From CAG-492 sp045643465 (lineage in GTDB: Bacteria > Bacillota > Clostridia > TANB77 > CAG-508), in the NCBI GenBank assembly GCA_045643465.1, contig JAZUKV010000024.1:1-26167 (forward strand): DNA of 26,167 nt. Reading direction: 5' to 3'. A program made the position numbers and the translations under genes. Positions 1-8,100 of the stretch are shown one piece after another (the first letter of the stretch is position 1; every line of letters starts with the position of its first letter). The notes beneath the pieces are model-generated. The model saw only the letters and a program-made list of their open reading frames with translations. It did not search any database and was not told where the DNA came from.

Positions 1-40
1 AAAAATATTAAAAAAATTTGTTAAAAAAAATAAAAAATAC

Positions 41-69
41 TTGAAAAATAAAAATATTATATATATAAT
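41..69 (+). promoter_or_regulatory. Sigma-A promoter of the CBM gene
   Basis: TTGAAA at 41-46, a 17-nt spacer and a perfect TATAAT at 64-69, followed about 36 nt later by the SD and start of the next gene. The surroundings are very AT-rich, but the spacing is ideal. Confidence 0.7.
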
Positions 70-105
70 TTTTATAACTAAAGATAAAATTAAGGAGAGA
101 TTATT

Positions 106-636
106 ATGGAATTGTTTAAAAATGTATTCCTAAATACAGACAAAGTAATTGAAAATACTGAAATCAAATTAACTTATGCAGGTAGATTATTTCAAAATGG
201 ATCTAACCAAGTTATATTGCATTTAGGATTTGGACAAAATTGGGAAAATTCACAAGATATTGAAATGGAAAAAACAGCATTAGGCTATCAAGCTAATATT
301 AATGTTATAGCTAGTGATGCATTAAATTTCTGTTTTAAAAATGAATTTAATGATTGGGATAATAATGAAGGTCAAAATTATTCTTTTTCAATAGAAAAAA
401 ATTGTGCAAATAACGAAGAAATAGAAAATTGTGATAATAATGTCATAGCAGAATTAGGAGAAGCTTCTGGTGCAAATGAAGAAAATGCTGAAAACAAAGC
501 AAATGGAGAAAGCCCAATAGCTGTATATAAAACACCTAGCTGGGGAGAACTATTTAAAAAGGCATTCAAAAATTTGGCAGGATGTTTTTCAAAATTATTT
601 TCAAAAAAAGAAGAGAATGCAGTTAATAATAAATAA
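106..636 (+). CDS. CBM25/CBM53-like starch-binding domain protein, no catalytic domain
   Basis: A 176-residue protein. Residues 1-100 resemble a family 25/53 starch-binding module: an LTYAGRLF strand, LHLGFGQNW, then FCFKNEFNDWDNNEGQNY, where the FKN..xxWDNN..xNY pattern is typical of the family. A low-complexity acidic Asn/Glu/Ala linker (about 101-140) follows. The last part (about 144-170) is a basic amphipathic stretch rich in Phe, Leu and Lys that could lie on a membrane. There is no signal peptide and no catalytic domain, so the protein is probably cytoplasmic and may bind storage glucan; that role is inference. The start is set by an AAGGAGAG site 5-12 nt upstream. It has its own promoter and terminator, so it is monocistronic. 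Confidence 0.75.
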   Translation: MELFKNVFLNTDKVIENTEIKLTYAGRLFQNGSNQVILHLGFGQNWENSQDIEMEKTALGYQANINVIASDALNFCFKNEFNDWDNNEGQNYSFSIEKNCANNEEIENCDNNVIAELGEASGANEENAENKANGESPIAVYKTPSWGELFKKAFKNLAGCFSKLFSKKEENAVNNK

Positions 637-641
637 AAAAT

Positions 642-670
642 AAGCATATACGTTTGTATATGCTTTTAAT
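642..670 (+). terminator. Intrinsic terminator of the CBM gene
   Basis: Perfect 9-bp stem AAGCATATA/TATATGCTT (642-650 with 657-665), a 6-nt loop and a short T-run, starting six bases after the stop codon. Confidence 0.8.
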
Positions 671-680
671 ATTTTGAAAT

Positions 681-713
681 AAAAAAAGATAAAGTAAAAA
701 CTTTATCTTTTTT
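681..713 (-). terminator. Intrinsic terminator downstream of tRNA-Ser
   Basis: An inverted repeat (AAAAAAGATAAAGT at 682-695 with ACTTTATCTTTTTT at 700-713, 4-nt loop) starts four bases past the 3' end of the minus-strand tRNA. The A-tract at 681-687 becomes the T-run on the minus strand. It could also act as a second terminator for the plus strand. Confidence 0.75.
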
Positions 714-716
714 GTT

Positions 717-807
717 TGGCGGAAGATGAGGGATTTGAACCCTCGCGGCCCTTACGAACCCTAACAGTTTAGCAAACTGTCCCCTTCAACCACTTGGGTA
801 ATCCTCC
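717..807 (-). tRNA. tRNA-Ser(GCU)
   Basis: The reverse complement folds as a class II tRNA of 91 nt. The acceptor GGAGGAT pairs with ATCTTCC (one G-U), the discriminator is G and CCA is encoded (717-719). The D arm has CCC..GGG, the anticodon stem ACAGT/ACTGT carries loop TTGCTAA (anticodon GCU), a long variable arm follows, and the T arm is GAGGG-TTCAAAT-CCCTC. The long variable arm and G73 fit serine; the tRNA reads AGC and AGU codons. Confidence 0.97.
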
Positions 808-822
808 GTGTTGACCTTGTTC

Positions 823-851
823 ATTATAATATAGATAAATTAAACAGTCAA
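823..851 (-). promoter_or_regulatory. Promoter of tRNA-Ser
   Basis: On the minus strand TTGACT (846-851), 17 nt, then a perfect TATAAT (823-828). The -10 ends 15 bases before the 5' end of the tRNA. Confidence 0.85.
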
Positions 852-900
852 GAAAAAAATTAAAAAAAATTAATAAAGTATAGATTTTTTTATTTTTGGA

Positions 901-909
901 TGATATACT
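901..909 (+). promoter_or_regulatory. Putative extended -10 promoter of the DUF4190 gene
   Basis: TG-A-TATACT at 901-909 is an extended -10. No convincing -35 lies 17 nt upstream. Transcription would start about 20 bases before the SD at 923-930. Confidence 0.45.
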
Positions 910-937
910 TTTTTTAACTGTGAAAGGGGTGAAATTA

Positions 938-1204
938 ATGGAAGAAAACAATAAAAATAATGGATTGGCTATTGCAGGAATGGTACTTGGTATATTATCT
1001 ATATTATGGAATCCTTGGTTCTTATTTAGTATAATTGGAGTAATATTATCAATTTTTGGATTAAAAAAATCTAAAGAATTAGGAAAAGGTAAAGGAATGG
1101 CTATAGCTGGATTAGTTTGTAGCATAGTTGGTATTATAGTAGGAATAATTTCTATGGTTATATTAGCAAATGCTGTAAATACTTTAAAATCTTTATATTA
1201 TTAA
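938..1204 (+). CDS. DUF4190-type small membrane protein
   Basis: An 88-residue protein with a short polar N-terminus (MEENNKNN) and two hydrophobic segments. Each begins with an AIAGMVLG or AIAGLVCS motif (about residues 11-41 and 54-80), separated by a basic loop KKSKELGKGKG. This paired 'GxAIAGxVxG' layout is the DUF4190 pattern found in many Firmicute and Actinobacterial membrane proteins of unknown function. The reading frame is open from 896, but AAAGGGGTGA at 923-932 places the start at ATG 938. It has its own terminator, and no neighbour points to a pathway. Confidence 0.75.
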   Translation: MEENNKNNGLAIAGMVLGILSILWNPWFLFSIIGVILSIFGLKKSKELGKGKGMAIAGLVCSIVGIIVGIISMVILANAVNTLKSLYY

Positions 1205-1234
1205 AGGAACTATATTTAAAATAGTTCCTTTTTT
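1203..1234 (+). terminator. Intrinsic terminator of the DUF4190 gene
   Basis: Perfect 11-bp stem AAAGGAACTAT/ATAGTTCCTTT (1203-1213 with 1221-1231) followed by T residues. It overlaps the TAA stop and lies between two convergent genes. Confidence 0.85.
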
Positions 1235-1249
1235 GTATTAATTTTTATT

Positions 1250-1495
1250 TTATAAAATAATTTGTTTCTTAAAATTAAATTCATTATTATTTATATATCT
1301 TGCTAGATTTTTAGTTGAAATTCCTGTTATAGAAGAAAGTTCATTTATATTAATTTTTTCAGTATTCTCAATATTTTCAGAAAAATAGTTATTTAATTTA
1401 GATATTTCAGTATTATCTTTTGGTGTGCATGAAGGACAAATATATCCATCTGTAATAAAAAAACATCCGCATCTTTGACATTTGTTAAAATTCAT
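1250..1495 (-). CDS. YvyF-like zinc-ribbon/HTH protein
   Basis: An 81-residue protein. The N-terminus carries a zinc-ribbon pattern, Cys6-x2-Cys9 and Cys20-x2-Cys23. After a polar helix, residues about 50-70 (ININELSSITGISTKNLARYI) look like a helix-turn-helix. This Cys-knuckle plus ATG-V/I-type helix layout resembles YvyF, a small protein of unknown role encoded in Bacillus flagellar operons. No flagellar genes are present here, so the link is by architecture only. Start at 1495 has GGAGGT 6 nt upstream. It is alone on the minus strand and convergent with the DUF4190 gene. Confidence 0.6.
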   Translation of the reverse strand: MNFNKCQRCGCFFITDGYICPSCTPKDNTEISKLNNYFSENIENTEKININELSSITGISTKNLARYINNNEFNFKKQIIL

Positions 1496-1530
1496 AATAT
1501 ACCTCCAACTTTATAAATTTTATTAAAATT

Positions 1531-1539
1531 ATTTTATCA
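1531..1539 (-). promoter_or_regulatory. Possible extended -10 of the YvyF-like gene
   Basis: On the minus strand TG-A-TAAAAT lies 35 bases upstream of the start codon. There is no clear -35, and the whole region is AT-rich. Nothing else is apparent in 1540-1638. Confidence 0.3.
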
Positions 1540-1638
1540 TAATAGATTTATAAATTAAATATTTTTAATTAAAATTTCTGAAAAATATCAAAAATAATAA
1601 AAATATGATTATATTAGGCCATAACATCAAAAAATAAC

Positions 1639-1667
1639 TTGTAATTTTGCTTAAAAAGCTATATAAT
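1639..1667 (+). promoter_or_regulatory. Promoter of gatCAB
   Basis: TTGTAA at 1639-1644, a 17-nt spacer and a perfect TATAAT at 1662-1667, 31 bases before gatC. The same TTGTAA -35 precedes murL. Confidence 0.75.
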
Positions 1668-1698
1668 AAGAAACGAATTTATTTAAGGAGATGATTAA

Positions 1699-1986
1699 AT
1701 GCAAGTAAGTAAAGAGCAACTTTTACATATTGCAAAATTAGCAAATTTAAAATTGGAAGATGATAAAGTTGAAGAATATCTTGAGAATTTGCAAGATATA
1801 TTAAATTTTGCTGAAAAAATAAATAATGCACCAACAGATGGATTAGGAGAAACAATTGGTGCAAATGATAAATATAATGTATTTAGAAAAGATGAGATTG
1901 TTGAGTTTGAAGACAAAGATGCTTTATTACAAAATGCACCAAGTCAAGAAAGAAGAATGTTCAAAATACCAAAAGTTATTCAATAA
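1699..1986 (+). CDS. gatC: Asp-tRNA(Asn)/Glu-tRNA(Gln) amidotransferase subunit C
   Basis: A 95-residue protein of normal GatC length. It has the family features: an N-terminal helix VSKEQLLHIAKLANLKLED, a second helix around LENLQDILNFAEKI, and the Pro/Arg-rich C-terminal belt with 'FRKDEI' and 'APSQERRMFKIPKVI'. GatC wraps around GatA and GatB and stabilises the amidotransferase that turns Glu-tRNA(Gln) and/or Asp-tRNA(Asn) into Gln-tRNA or Asn-tRNA. SD AAGGAGATG is 6-14 nt upstream. It is the first gene of gatCAB, 17 bases before gatA. Confidence 0.96.
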   Translation: MQVSKEQLLHIAKLANLKLEDDKVEEYLENLQDILNFAEKINNAPTDGLGETIGANDKYNVFRKDEIVEFEDKDALLQNAPSQERRMFKIPKVIQ

Positions 1987-2003
1987 ATTAAGGAGGAAAT
2001 TGA

Positions 2004-3473
2004 ATGGATATTACAGAGCTTACAGTACATGAGCTTCAAGAAAAGTTAAGATTAAAAGAGCTTACTATAACAGAAATAACAAAAGCTTATGCTGATAGAA
2101 TAAAAGAAAAAGAAGATGAGGTTCAAGCATTTGTTACAGTATTAGCTGATGATGCAGTTAAACAATCAGAAGAATTAGAAAAAAATATAGATAATGAAAA
2201 TTTGGATTCTGAATTTATTGGAATTCCTATAGGAATAAAAGATAATATTTGTACAAAAGGAATAAAAACAACATGTAGCTCTAAAATGCTAGAAAATTTT
2301 GTATCTCCTTATGATGCAACTGTTATACAAAATTTAAAAAGCAAAAACATAATTAATTTAGGGAAATTAAATATGGATGAATTTGCAATGGGTGGTTCAA
2401 CAGAGAATTCAGCAATTAAGAAAACAAGAAACCCATGGGATTTAAATACAGTTCCAGGTGGATCTTCAGGTGGATCAGCAGCTGCTGTTGCAGCTAACAT
2501 GGTTCCTTGGGCATTAGGAAGTGACACAGGAGGCTCTATACGTCAGCCAGCATCTTTCTGTGGAGTAGTTGGATTAAAACCTACATATGGATTAGTTTCA
2601 AGATATGGATTAGTAGCATTTGCTTCATCCCTTGACCAAATAGGACCAATTACAAAAGATGTAAGAGATAGTGCAATGCTTTTAAATTTAATAGCAGGAC
2701 ATGATGAAAAAGATTCAACATCTATGGATATGCCAAAAGTAGATTATACAAAAGCATTAAAAAATGATGTAAAAGGATTAAAAATAGGTGTTCCAAAAGA
2801 ATTTTTTGGAGAAGGAATAAATGAAGAAGTAAAAGCAAAACTTCAAGAAGCAATCGAAAAATATAAAGAGCTAGGTGCTGAAATTGAAGAATTTTCTTTA
2901 GATATTGCAGAATATTCTTTATCAGCATATTACATAATAGCATGTGCAGAAGCAAGTTCAAATTTAGGTAGATTTGATGGAATAAGATATGGATACAGAT
3001 CAGAAAAATCAGAAAATCTAAAGGACTTATATATAAATTCAAGAAGCGAAGGATTTGGTCCAGAGGTAAAAAGAAGAATTATATTAGGAACATATGTGCT
3101 AAGTTCAGGTTATTATGATGCTTATTATAAAAAAGCTCAAAAAGTTCGTACATTAGTAGCAAATGAATTTGAAAGAGCATTTGAAAAATATGATGTTATT
3201 TTAACACCAACATCACCAACAACAGCTTTTGAAATAGGTACAAAATCAAATAATCCATTAGAAATGTATTTAGCAGATATATGCACAGTATCAGTAAATA
3301 TAGCAGGTTTACCAGGAATATCAATTCCATGCGGATTAGATTCAAAAGGATTGCCAATAGGTATGCAATTAATAGGAAATAAATTCCAAGAAGAAACAAT
3401 ATTAAATGCAGCATATACTTATGAGCAAGCTACAAATTTTAGAGCAAAATATAAACCAGAATTTAAAAAATAG
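2004..3473 (+). CDS. gatA: Asp-tRNA(Asn)/Glu-tRNA(Gln) amidotransferase subunit A
   Basis: A 489-residue amidase-signature glutaminase that releases ammonia from glutamine and channels it to GatB. The catalytic Lys-cisSer-Ser triad is intact: Lys79 in GIPIGIKDN, cis-Ser154 in PGGSSGGS and Ser178 in SDTGGSIR, the same numbers as in the Staphylococcus aureus enzyme. The C-terminal DICTVSVNIAGLPGISIPCG segment is also typical of GatA. SD AAGGAGGAA is 5-13 nt upstream. It is followed not directly by gatB but by a 122-base spacer with an unusual purine tract and hairpin. Confidence 0.98.
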   Translation: MDITELTVHELQEKLRLKELTITEITKAYADRIKEKEDEVQAFVTVLADDAVKQSEELEKNIDNENLDSEFIGIPIGIKDNICTKGIKTTCSSKMLENFVSPYDATVIQNLKSKNIINLGKLNMDEFAMGGSTENSAIKKTRNPWDLNTVPGGSSGGSAAAVAANMVPWALGSDTGGSIRQPASFCGVVGLKPTYGLVSRYGLVAFASSLDQIGPITKDVRDSAMLLNLIAGHDEKDSTSMDMPKVDYTKALKNDVKGLKIGVPKEFFGEGINEEVKAKLQEAIEKYKELGAEIEEFSLDIAEYSLSAYYIIACAEASSNLGRFDGIRYGYRSEKSENLKDLYINSRSEGFGPEVKRRIILGTYVLSSGYYDAYYKKAQKVRTLVANEFERAFEKYDVILTPTSPTTAFEIGTKSNNPLEMYLADICTVSVNIAGLPGISIPCGLDSKGLPIGMQLIGNKFQEETILNAAYTYEQATNFRAKYKPEFKK

Positions 3474-3488
3474 AAAATAAAGAAAAAC

Positions 3489-3561
3489 AAAGAGAAAAAA
3501 GGAAAAAAGAGGAAAAAGAAAAAAAGAGGAATTGGGGACGGTTCTAATTTCCACTTTTTTT
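3489..3561 (+). repeat. Polypurine tract plus REP-like hairpin between gatA and gatB
   Basis: Positions 3489-3531 are purine only on the plus strand. They run into a hairpin: arm 3521-3533 pairs with 3546-3559 (13 pairs, one bulge, one A-A mismatch) around a loop GGGGACGGTTCT, followed by a T-run. The core ATTGGGGACGGTTCTAATTT resembles, from memory, dispersed repeats seen near REP-associated (Y1, IS200-like) transposases in many Firmicutes. No transposase is in this window. The hairpin and T-run could also attenuate transcription into gatB. Confidence 0.45.
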
Positions 3562-3595
3562 AAATTGTAACTTTAGAATAGAGGAAGGAGAAATC

Positions 3596-5038
3596 ATGCC
3601 AAGAAGTGATTATGAAGTAGTTATTGGACTTGAGGTTCACGCTGAGCTTTCAACAAAAACAAAAATTTTCTGTAGCTGTACAAATGAATTTGGTGGTGAG
3701 CCAAATACACATTGTTGCCCAGTTTGTATGGCAATGCCAGGAGCACTTCCAGTCTTAAATGAAAAAGTTGTTGAATATGCTGTTAAAGCAGGTTTAGCAA
3801 CAAATTGTGAAATTTCAAAAAATAATAAAAATGATAGAAAAAATTATTTTTATCCTGATACTCCAAAAGCTTATCAAATATCGCAATTTGATAAACCTTT
3901 ATGCGAGCACGGATATGTGGAAATAGAGGATGATGAGGGAAATCCAAAGACAATAAGATTAATACGTATACATATTGAAGATGATGCGGGAAAATTAAAT
4001 CATAATGAGTTTGGTGCAGGAAGCCTAGTAGATTTAAATAGAGCTGGTGTTCCACTTATTGAATCTGTATCAGAGCCAGATCTTCGTTCAGCTGGAGAAG
4101 CAGAAAGATATTTAAGAAAATTAAAATCAATTTTTGAATATATTGAAGTTTCTGATTGTAAAATGCAAGAAGGTTCATTCCGTGCAGATGTTAATGTTTC
4201 TGTAAGGAAAAAAGGTTCAACAGAATTTGGAACTCGTACAGAAATGAAAAATATGAGTTCATTTAGATCTATTGTTAGAGCAATTGAATATGAATCAAAT
4301 AGACAGATTGATGTATTGGAAGATGGAGGAATAATAGAGCAGACAACTTTAAGATGGGATGATGTCCAAGGAAGAAATTATCCAATGAGAAGTAAAGAAG
4401 ATGCTGAGGATTATAGATATTTTCCAGAGCCAGATTTAGTTGCAATTAGATTATCAGATGAATATATTGAAAATGTAAGAAAGCTTTTACCAGAATTACC
4501 AGAAAGTAGAAAAGCTAGATATATGTCTGAATTTGGATTATCTGAAAAAGATGCTAGATTAATAACAGCATCAAAACATTTATCAGATTTATTTGAAAAT
4601 ACAATTAAAATTTGTAATAATCCCAAAATATCAGCAAACTGGATTTTATCTGATATATCAAGAATATTAAATGAAAAAGAGATGGAACCAGATCAAATTC
4701 CATTTACGGCAGAGCAATTAGGAAAAACGATTTGCTTAATTGATAATGGAACAATAAGCTCTGCAATTGCGAAAAAAGTAGTAGAAGAGCTTTTTGAGAA
4801 TCCTAGAGCTCCAGAAGAAATTATAAAAGCTAATGGATGGATTCAAATTTCAGATGAGGGAGCAATCAAAGAAGTAGTAATGCAAATATTAGAAGCAAAT
4901 CCTCAATCCATAATAGATTTTAAAGCTGGAAAAGATAGAGCATTAGGATTTTTAGTTGGCCAAGCAATGAAGGCAACAAAAGGAAAAGCAAATCCTCAAA
5001 TGTTAAACAAAATGTTTTTAGAAGAGCTAAATAAATAA
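3596..5038 (+). CDS. gatB: Asp-tRNA(Asn)/Glu-tRNA(Gln) amidotransferase subunit B
   Basis: A 480-residue protein, the tRNA-binding kinase and amidotransferase subunit. It phosphorylates the side-chain carboxylate of the mischarged amino acid and replaces it with ammonia from GatA. The sequence shows the N-terminal VVIGLEVHAEL, the zinc-site cysteines (Cys26/Cys28 and Cys41/Cys44 in CSCTNEF..HCCPVC), the YFYPDTPKAYQISQ and HIEDDAGKL segments of the active site, and DYRYFPEPDL. The C-terminal YqeY-like tail ends in GFLVGQAMKATKGKANPQ. The start follows GAAGGAGAA. The presence of gatCAB implies that glutaminyl- or asparaginyl-tRNA formation, or both, is indirect here. Confidence 0.98.
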   Translation: MPRSDYEVVIGLEVHAELSTKTKIFCSCTNEFGGEPNTHCCPVCMAMPGALPVLNEKVVEYAVKAGLATNCEISKNNKNDRKNYFYPDTPKAYQISQFDKPLCEHGYVEIEDDEGNPKTIRLIRIHIEDDAGKLNHNEFGAGSLVDLNRAGVPLIESVSEPDLRSAGEAERYLRKLKSIFEYIEVSDCKMQEGSFRADVNVSVRKKGSTEFGTRTEMKNMSSFRSIVRAIEYESNRQIDVLEDGGIIEQTTLRWDDVQGRNYPMRSKEDAEDYRYFPEPDLVAIRLSDEYIENVRKLLPELPESRKARYMSEFGLSEKDARLITASKHLSDLFENTIKICNNPKISANWILSDISRILNEKEMEPDQIPFTAEQLGKTICLIDNGTISSAIAKKVVEELFENPRAPEEIIKANGWIQISDEGAIKEVVMQILEANPQSIIDFKAGKDRALGFLVGQAMKATKGKANPQMLNKMFLEELNK

Positions 5039-5051
5039 AATATAATAAACA

Positions 5052-5092
5052 AAAGAAACACTAGATGGAAAGTCATTTGGTGTTTCTTTATG
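5052..5092 (+). terminator. Intrinsic terminator of gatCAB
   Basis: AAAGAAACAC at 5052-5061 pairs with GTGTTTCTTT at 5080-5089 (10 bp), and the stem can extend inward through wobble pairs. The T-rich 3' arm starts 13 bases after the gatB stop. Confidence 0.75.
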
Positions 5093-5124
5093 TGAAATAC
5101 CAAATGGGAAAAATGATATATTGC

Positions 5125-5153
5125 TTGAAATGATATTTCATATATAGTATAAT
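5125..5153 (+). promoter_or_regulatory. Promoter of the SNF2 helicase gene
   Basis: TTGAAA at 5125-5130, 17 nt, then a perfect TATAAT at 5148-5153. It lies 38 bases before the start codon. Confidence 0.75.
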
Positions 5154-5191
5154 TTATAATTGTGGAAAATAGTTAAAAAGGGGTATAAAGC

Positions 5192-8100
5192 ATGCTAGTA
5201 AATAAAAAAATATTAGAAGAAATATATTATGATGCTGATGAAGAAAAAATTTCAAAAGTTCATGAATTATTAAAAAATGAAAATATTAAAATAATAAAAG
5301 CTACATATGAAGATGAAGAAAATTTTGAATTACATGCTAAAACAGATGATCCTAATGATATATATGTAAAAGTCCAAAAAAATGAATTAGTAGATTATAG
5401 ATGTACTTGCAAAGAATTCAAAGAAACAAATTGCTTATGTCATCATATTATAGCAGCAGTGGACAGTTTTAATAATAATAAAGAATATCTATCAGCATTT
5501 TCAAAAGAATCTGTTGAACAAGAATCAAAAATATATAATAAAGCAAATCAATATAAAATATTTAATCAAATACTTAATAGCTTTTATAATGGGTTATACG
5601 CAAAAGATGATGATGTCAACACAAGTAAAAATACCTCAGAGCAGATAGATTTAAAAGCAAAGTTAATTTGTAATACTGTAAATAAAGAAATACATATTGA
5701 ATTTAAGTTATACCAAGGAAAATTCAATTACAAAATTAGAGATTTAGTACAATTTTATGAGAATTTTATGGATGGAGAAGTTCATAAATATGGAAATAAA
5801 ATTGAATTTAAGCATATAAGGGAAAACATGAATTCGGATTGTTATAAATTATTAGATTTTGCATTAAAGTATTCTGAAATTATTAAATATGCAAATGAAG
5901 CAACAGGTCAACAACGATATTTAGGGAAGGTAATGAGAGAATCAGAAATTCTTCTTTCAAATACTGGAATCGATGAAATATTTAATGTATATGATGGAAA
6001 CTATGCAAAATTAAAAGTTGATAATAAATATGAAAGACTTTTAACATTGTTTTCAAGCGAAGAGCCAGAAATAAAATTTTTACTAGAAGAATATGATGAT
6101 GAAAATTTCAAATTATATCCTAATATAGATATATATAATTATTATGTTATTTCAGGAAAAGAATATGATTATATATATGTAAATAAAGAAGTTCATCGTT
6201 GTACTAAACAATATAAGGATACAGTAATAAAATTATTAAATTTATTTAAAAATAATTTTACAAATGAAATAATTTTCAAGAAATCAGATTTACCAAAGTT
6301 TTATTCTCTAGTAGTTCCAAATATAGAAAAATATTTTGAAGTTAAAGATATTAAAGAGGAAGAATTAGAAAAATATATTCCTCAAGAATTATATGTAAAA
6401 GTATTTTTAGATGTAATTGAAAAAGGATATATAACAGCTGATATAAAATTCGGTTATAAAGATTTTGAGTTTAATCCATTGATAAATGATAATTCAATTA
6501 AAATATCAAGAGATGTAGTAAAAGAGTCAAAAGCACTTGAAGTATTTGTAAATACTGGATTTATGCTAGATCAACAAAATTCTAGATTAATTTTGGCAGA
6601 TGATGAAAAAATATATAATTTTTTATCTGAAGAAATAGTTTTCTATATGAAAAATTTTGAAATTTTAGTTACTGACGCATTTAAAAAGAAAGAGATAAAA
6701 CATCCTAAAATTACAAATATGGGAATAAAAGTTGAGAACAACTTACTTAAATTAGATTTTAAAGAATTGAATTTTTCAATGTTAGAAATTGTTGAAATAA
6801 TGGAATATTATAAATTGCGTAAAAAGTTTTATAAGTTAAATGATGGAACTTTTCTAGACTTACAAGAAAATGAAACTTTAGAATTTTTAGAAAAATTAAA
6901 TATAGATGAAAATTTTGATTATAAGCAACTAGAAAGTGGAGAGCTAGAATTACCAGTTTATAGAACATTATATCTAGACAAAATATTAAAAAATTCAAAT
7001 ATTAATTCGAATAAAAATGCAGAGTTTAGAAATTTTGTTAATAATATTCAAAATTCTGAAGAAGAAAATATAGAAACTCCAAATGGGTTAAAAGCAACGC
7101 TAAGAAGATATCAACAAACTGGATATAAATGGTTAAAAAATCTTGATAATTATGGATTAGGTGGAATATTAGCTGATGATATGGGTCTTGGAAAAACTTT
7201 ACAAGTTATTACATTGATTTTAGATTATAATGAAAAAAATCAAAATCCAAAAACAACATTGGTAGTATGCCCAAGCTCTTTATCTTTAAATTGGTATAAT
7301 GAAATAAATAAATTTGCACCTAGTTTAAAGGCATTAGTAATTTCTGGAAATGCAGAAGAGCGTAAAAAGAAAATAAATAATTTAGAAGATTATAATGTTA
7401 TTATTACTTCATATGACTTATTAAAAAGAGATGTTGAAGAATATAAACAAAAAGATTATGAATTTAAATATATAATAGCAGATGAAGCCCAGTATATTAA
7501 AAATAATAATACTCAGAATTTCAAAGCAATCAAAGAAATAAAAGCTGAAACTAGATTTGCATTAACAGGAACTCCAATTGAAAATTCGCTTGCAGAATTG
7601 TGGTCAATATTTGATTTTTCAATGCCGGGTTATTTATATGGATATAAACATTTTAAAGAAACGTTTGAAACACCTATAATAAGAGAAGAAGATTTGTATA
7701 AAACTAAAAAATTAAAAATGTTGATAGAACCTTTCATATTAAGAAGAATTAAAGAAGAAGTTTTAACTGAGTTACCAGAGAAAACAGTTACTGTTCTTAA
7801 TAGCGAAATGGAAGATGAGCAACACAAAATATATATGACTTATATGGCTGAAGCTAGAGAAGAAGTTGAGAATGAACTTATTGCTAATGGATTTGAAAAA
7901 AATCAAATGAAAATTTTAGCTTTACTTATGAGATTAAGACAAATTTGTTGTCATCCAAGTTTATTTTTAGAGAATTATGAAGCTGGCAGTGGTAAGTTAA
8001 ATCAATGTTTAGAAATAATTAAAGATGCTGTAGAAGGAAATCATAAAATTCTACTATTTTCTGGATATACATCAATGTTTGATTTGATTGAGCCTGAACT

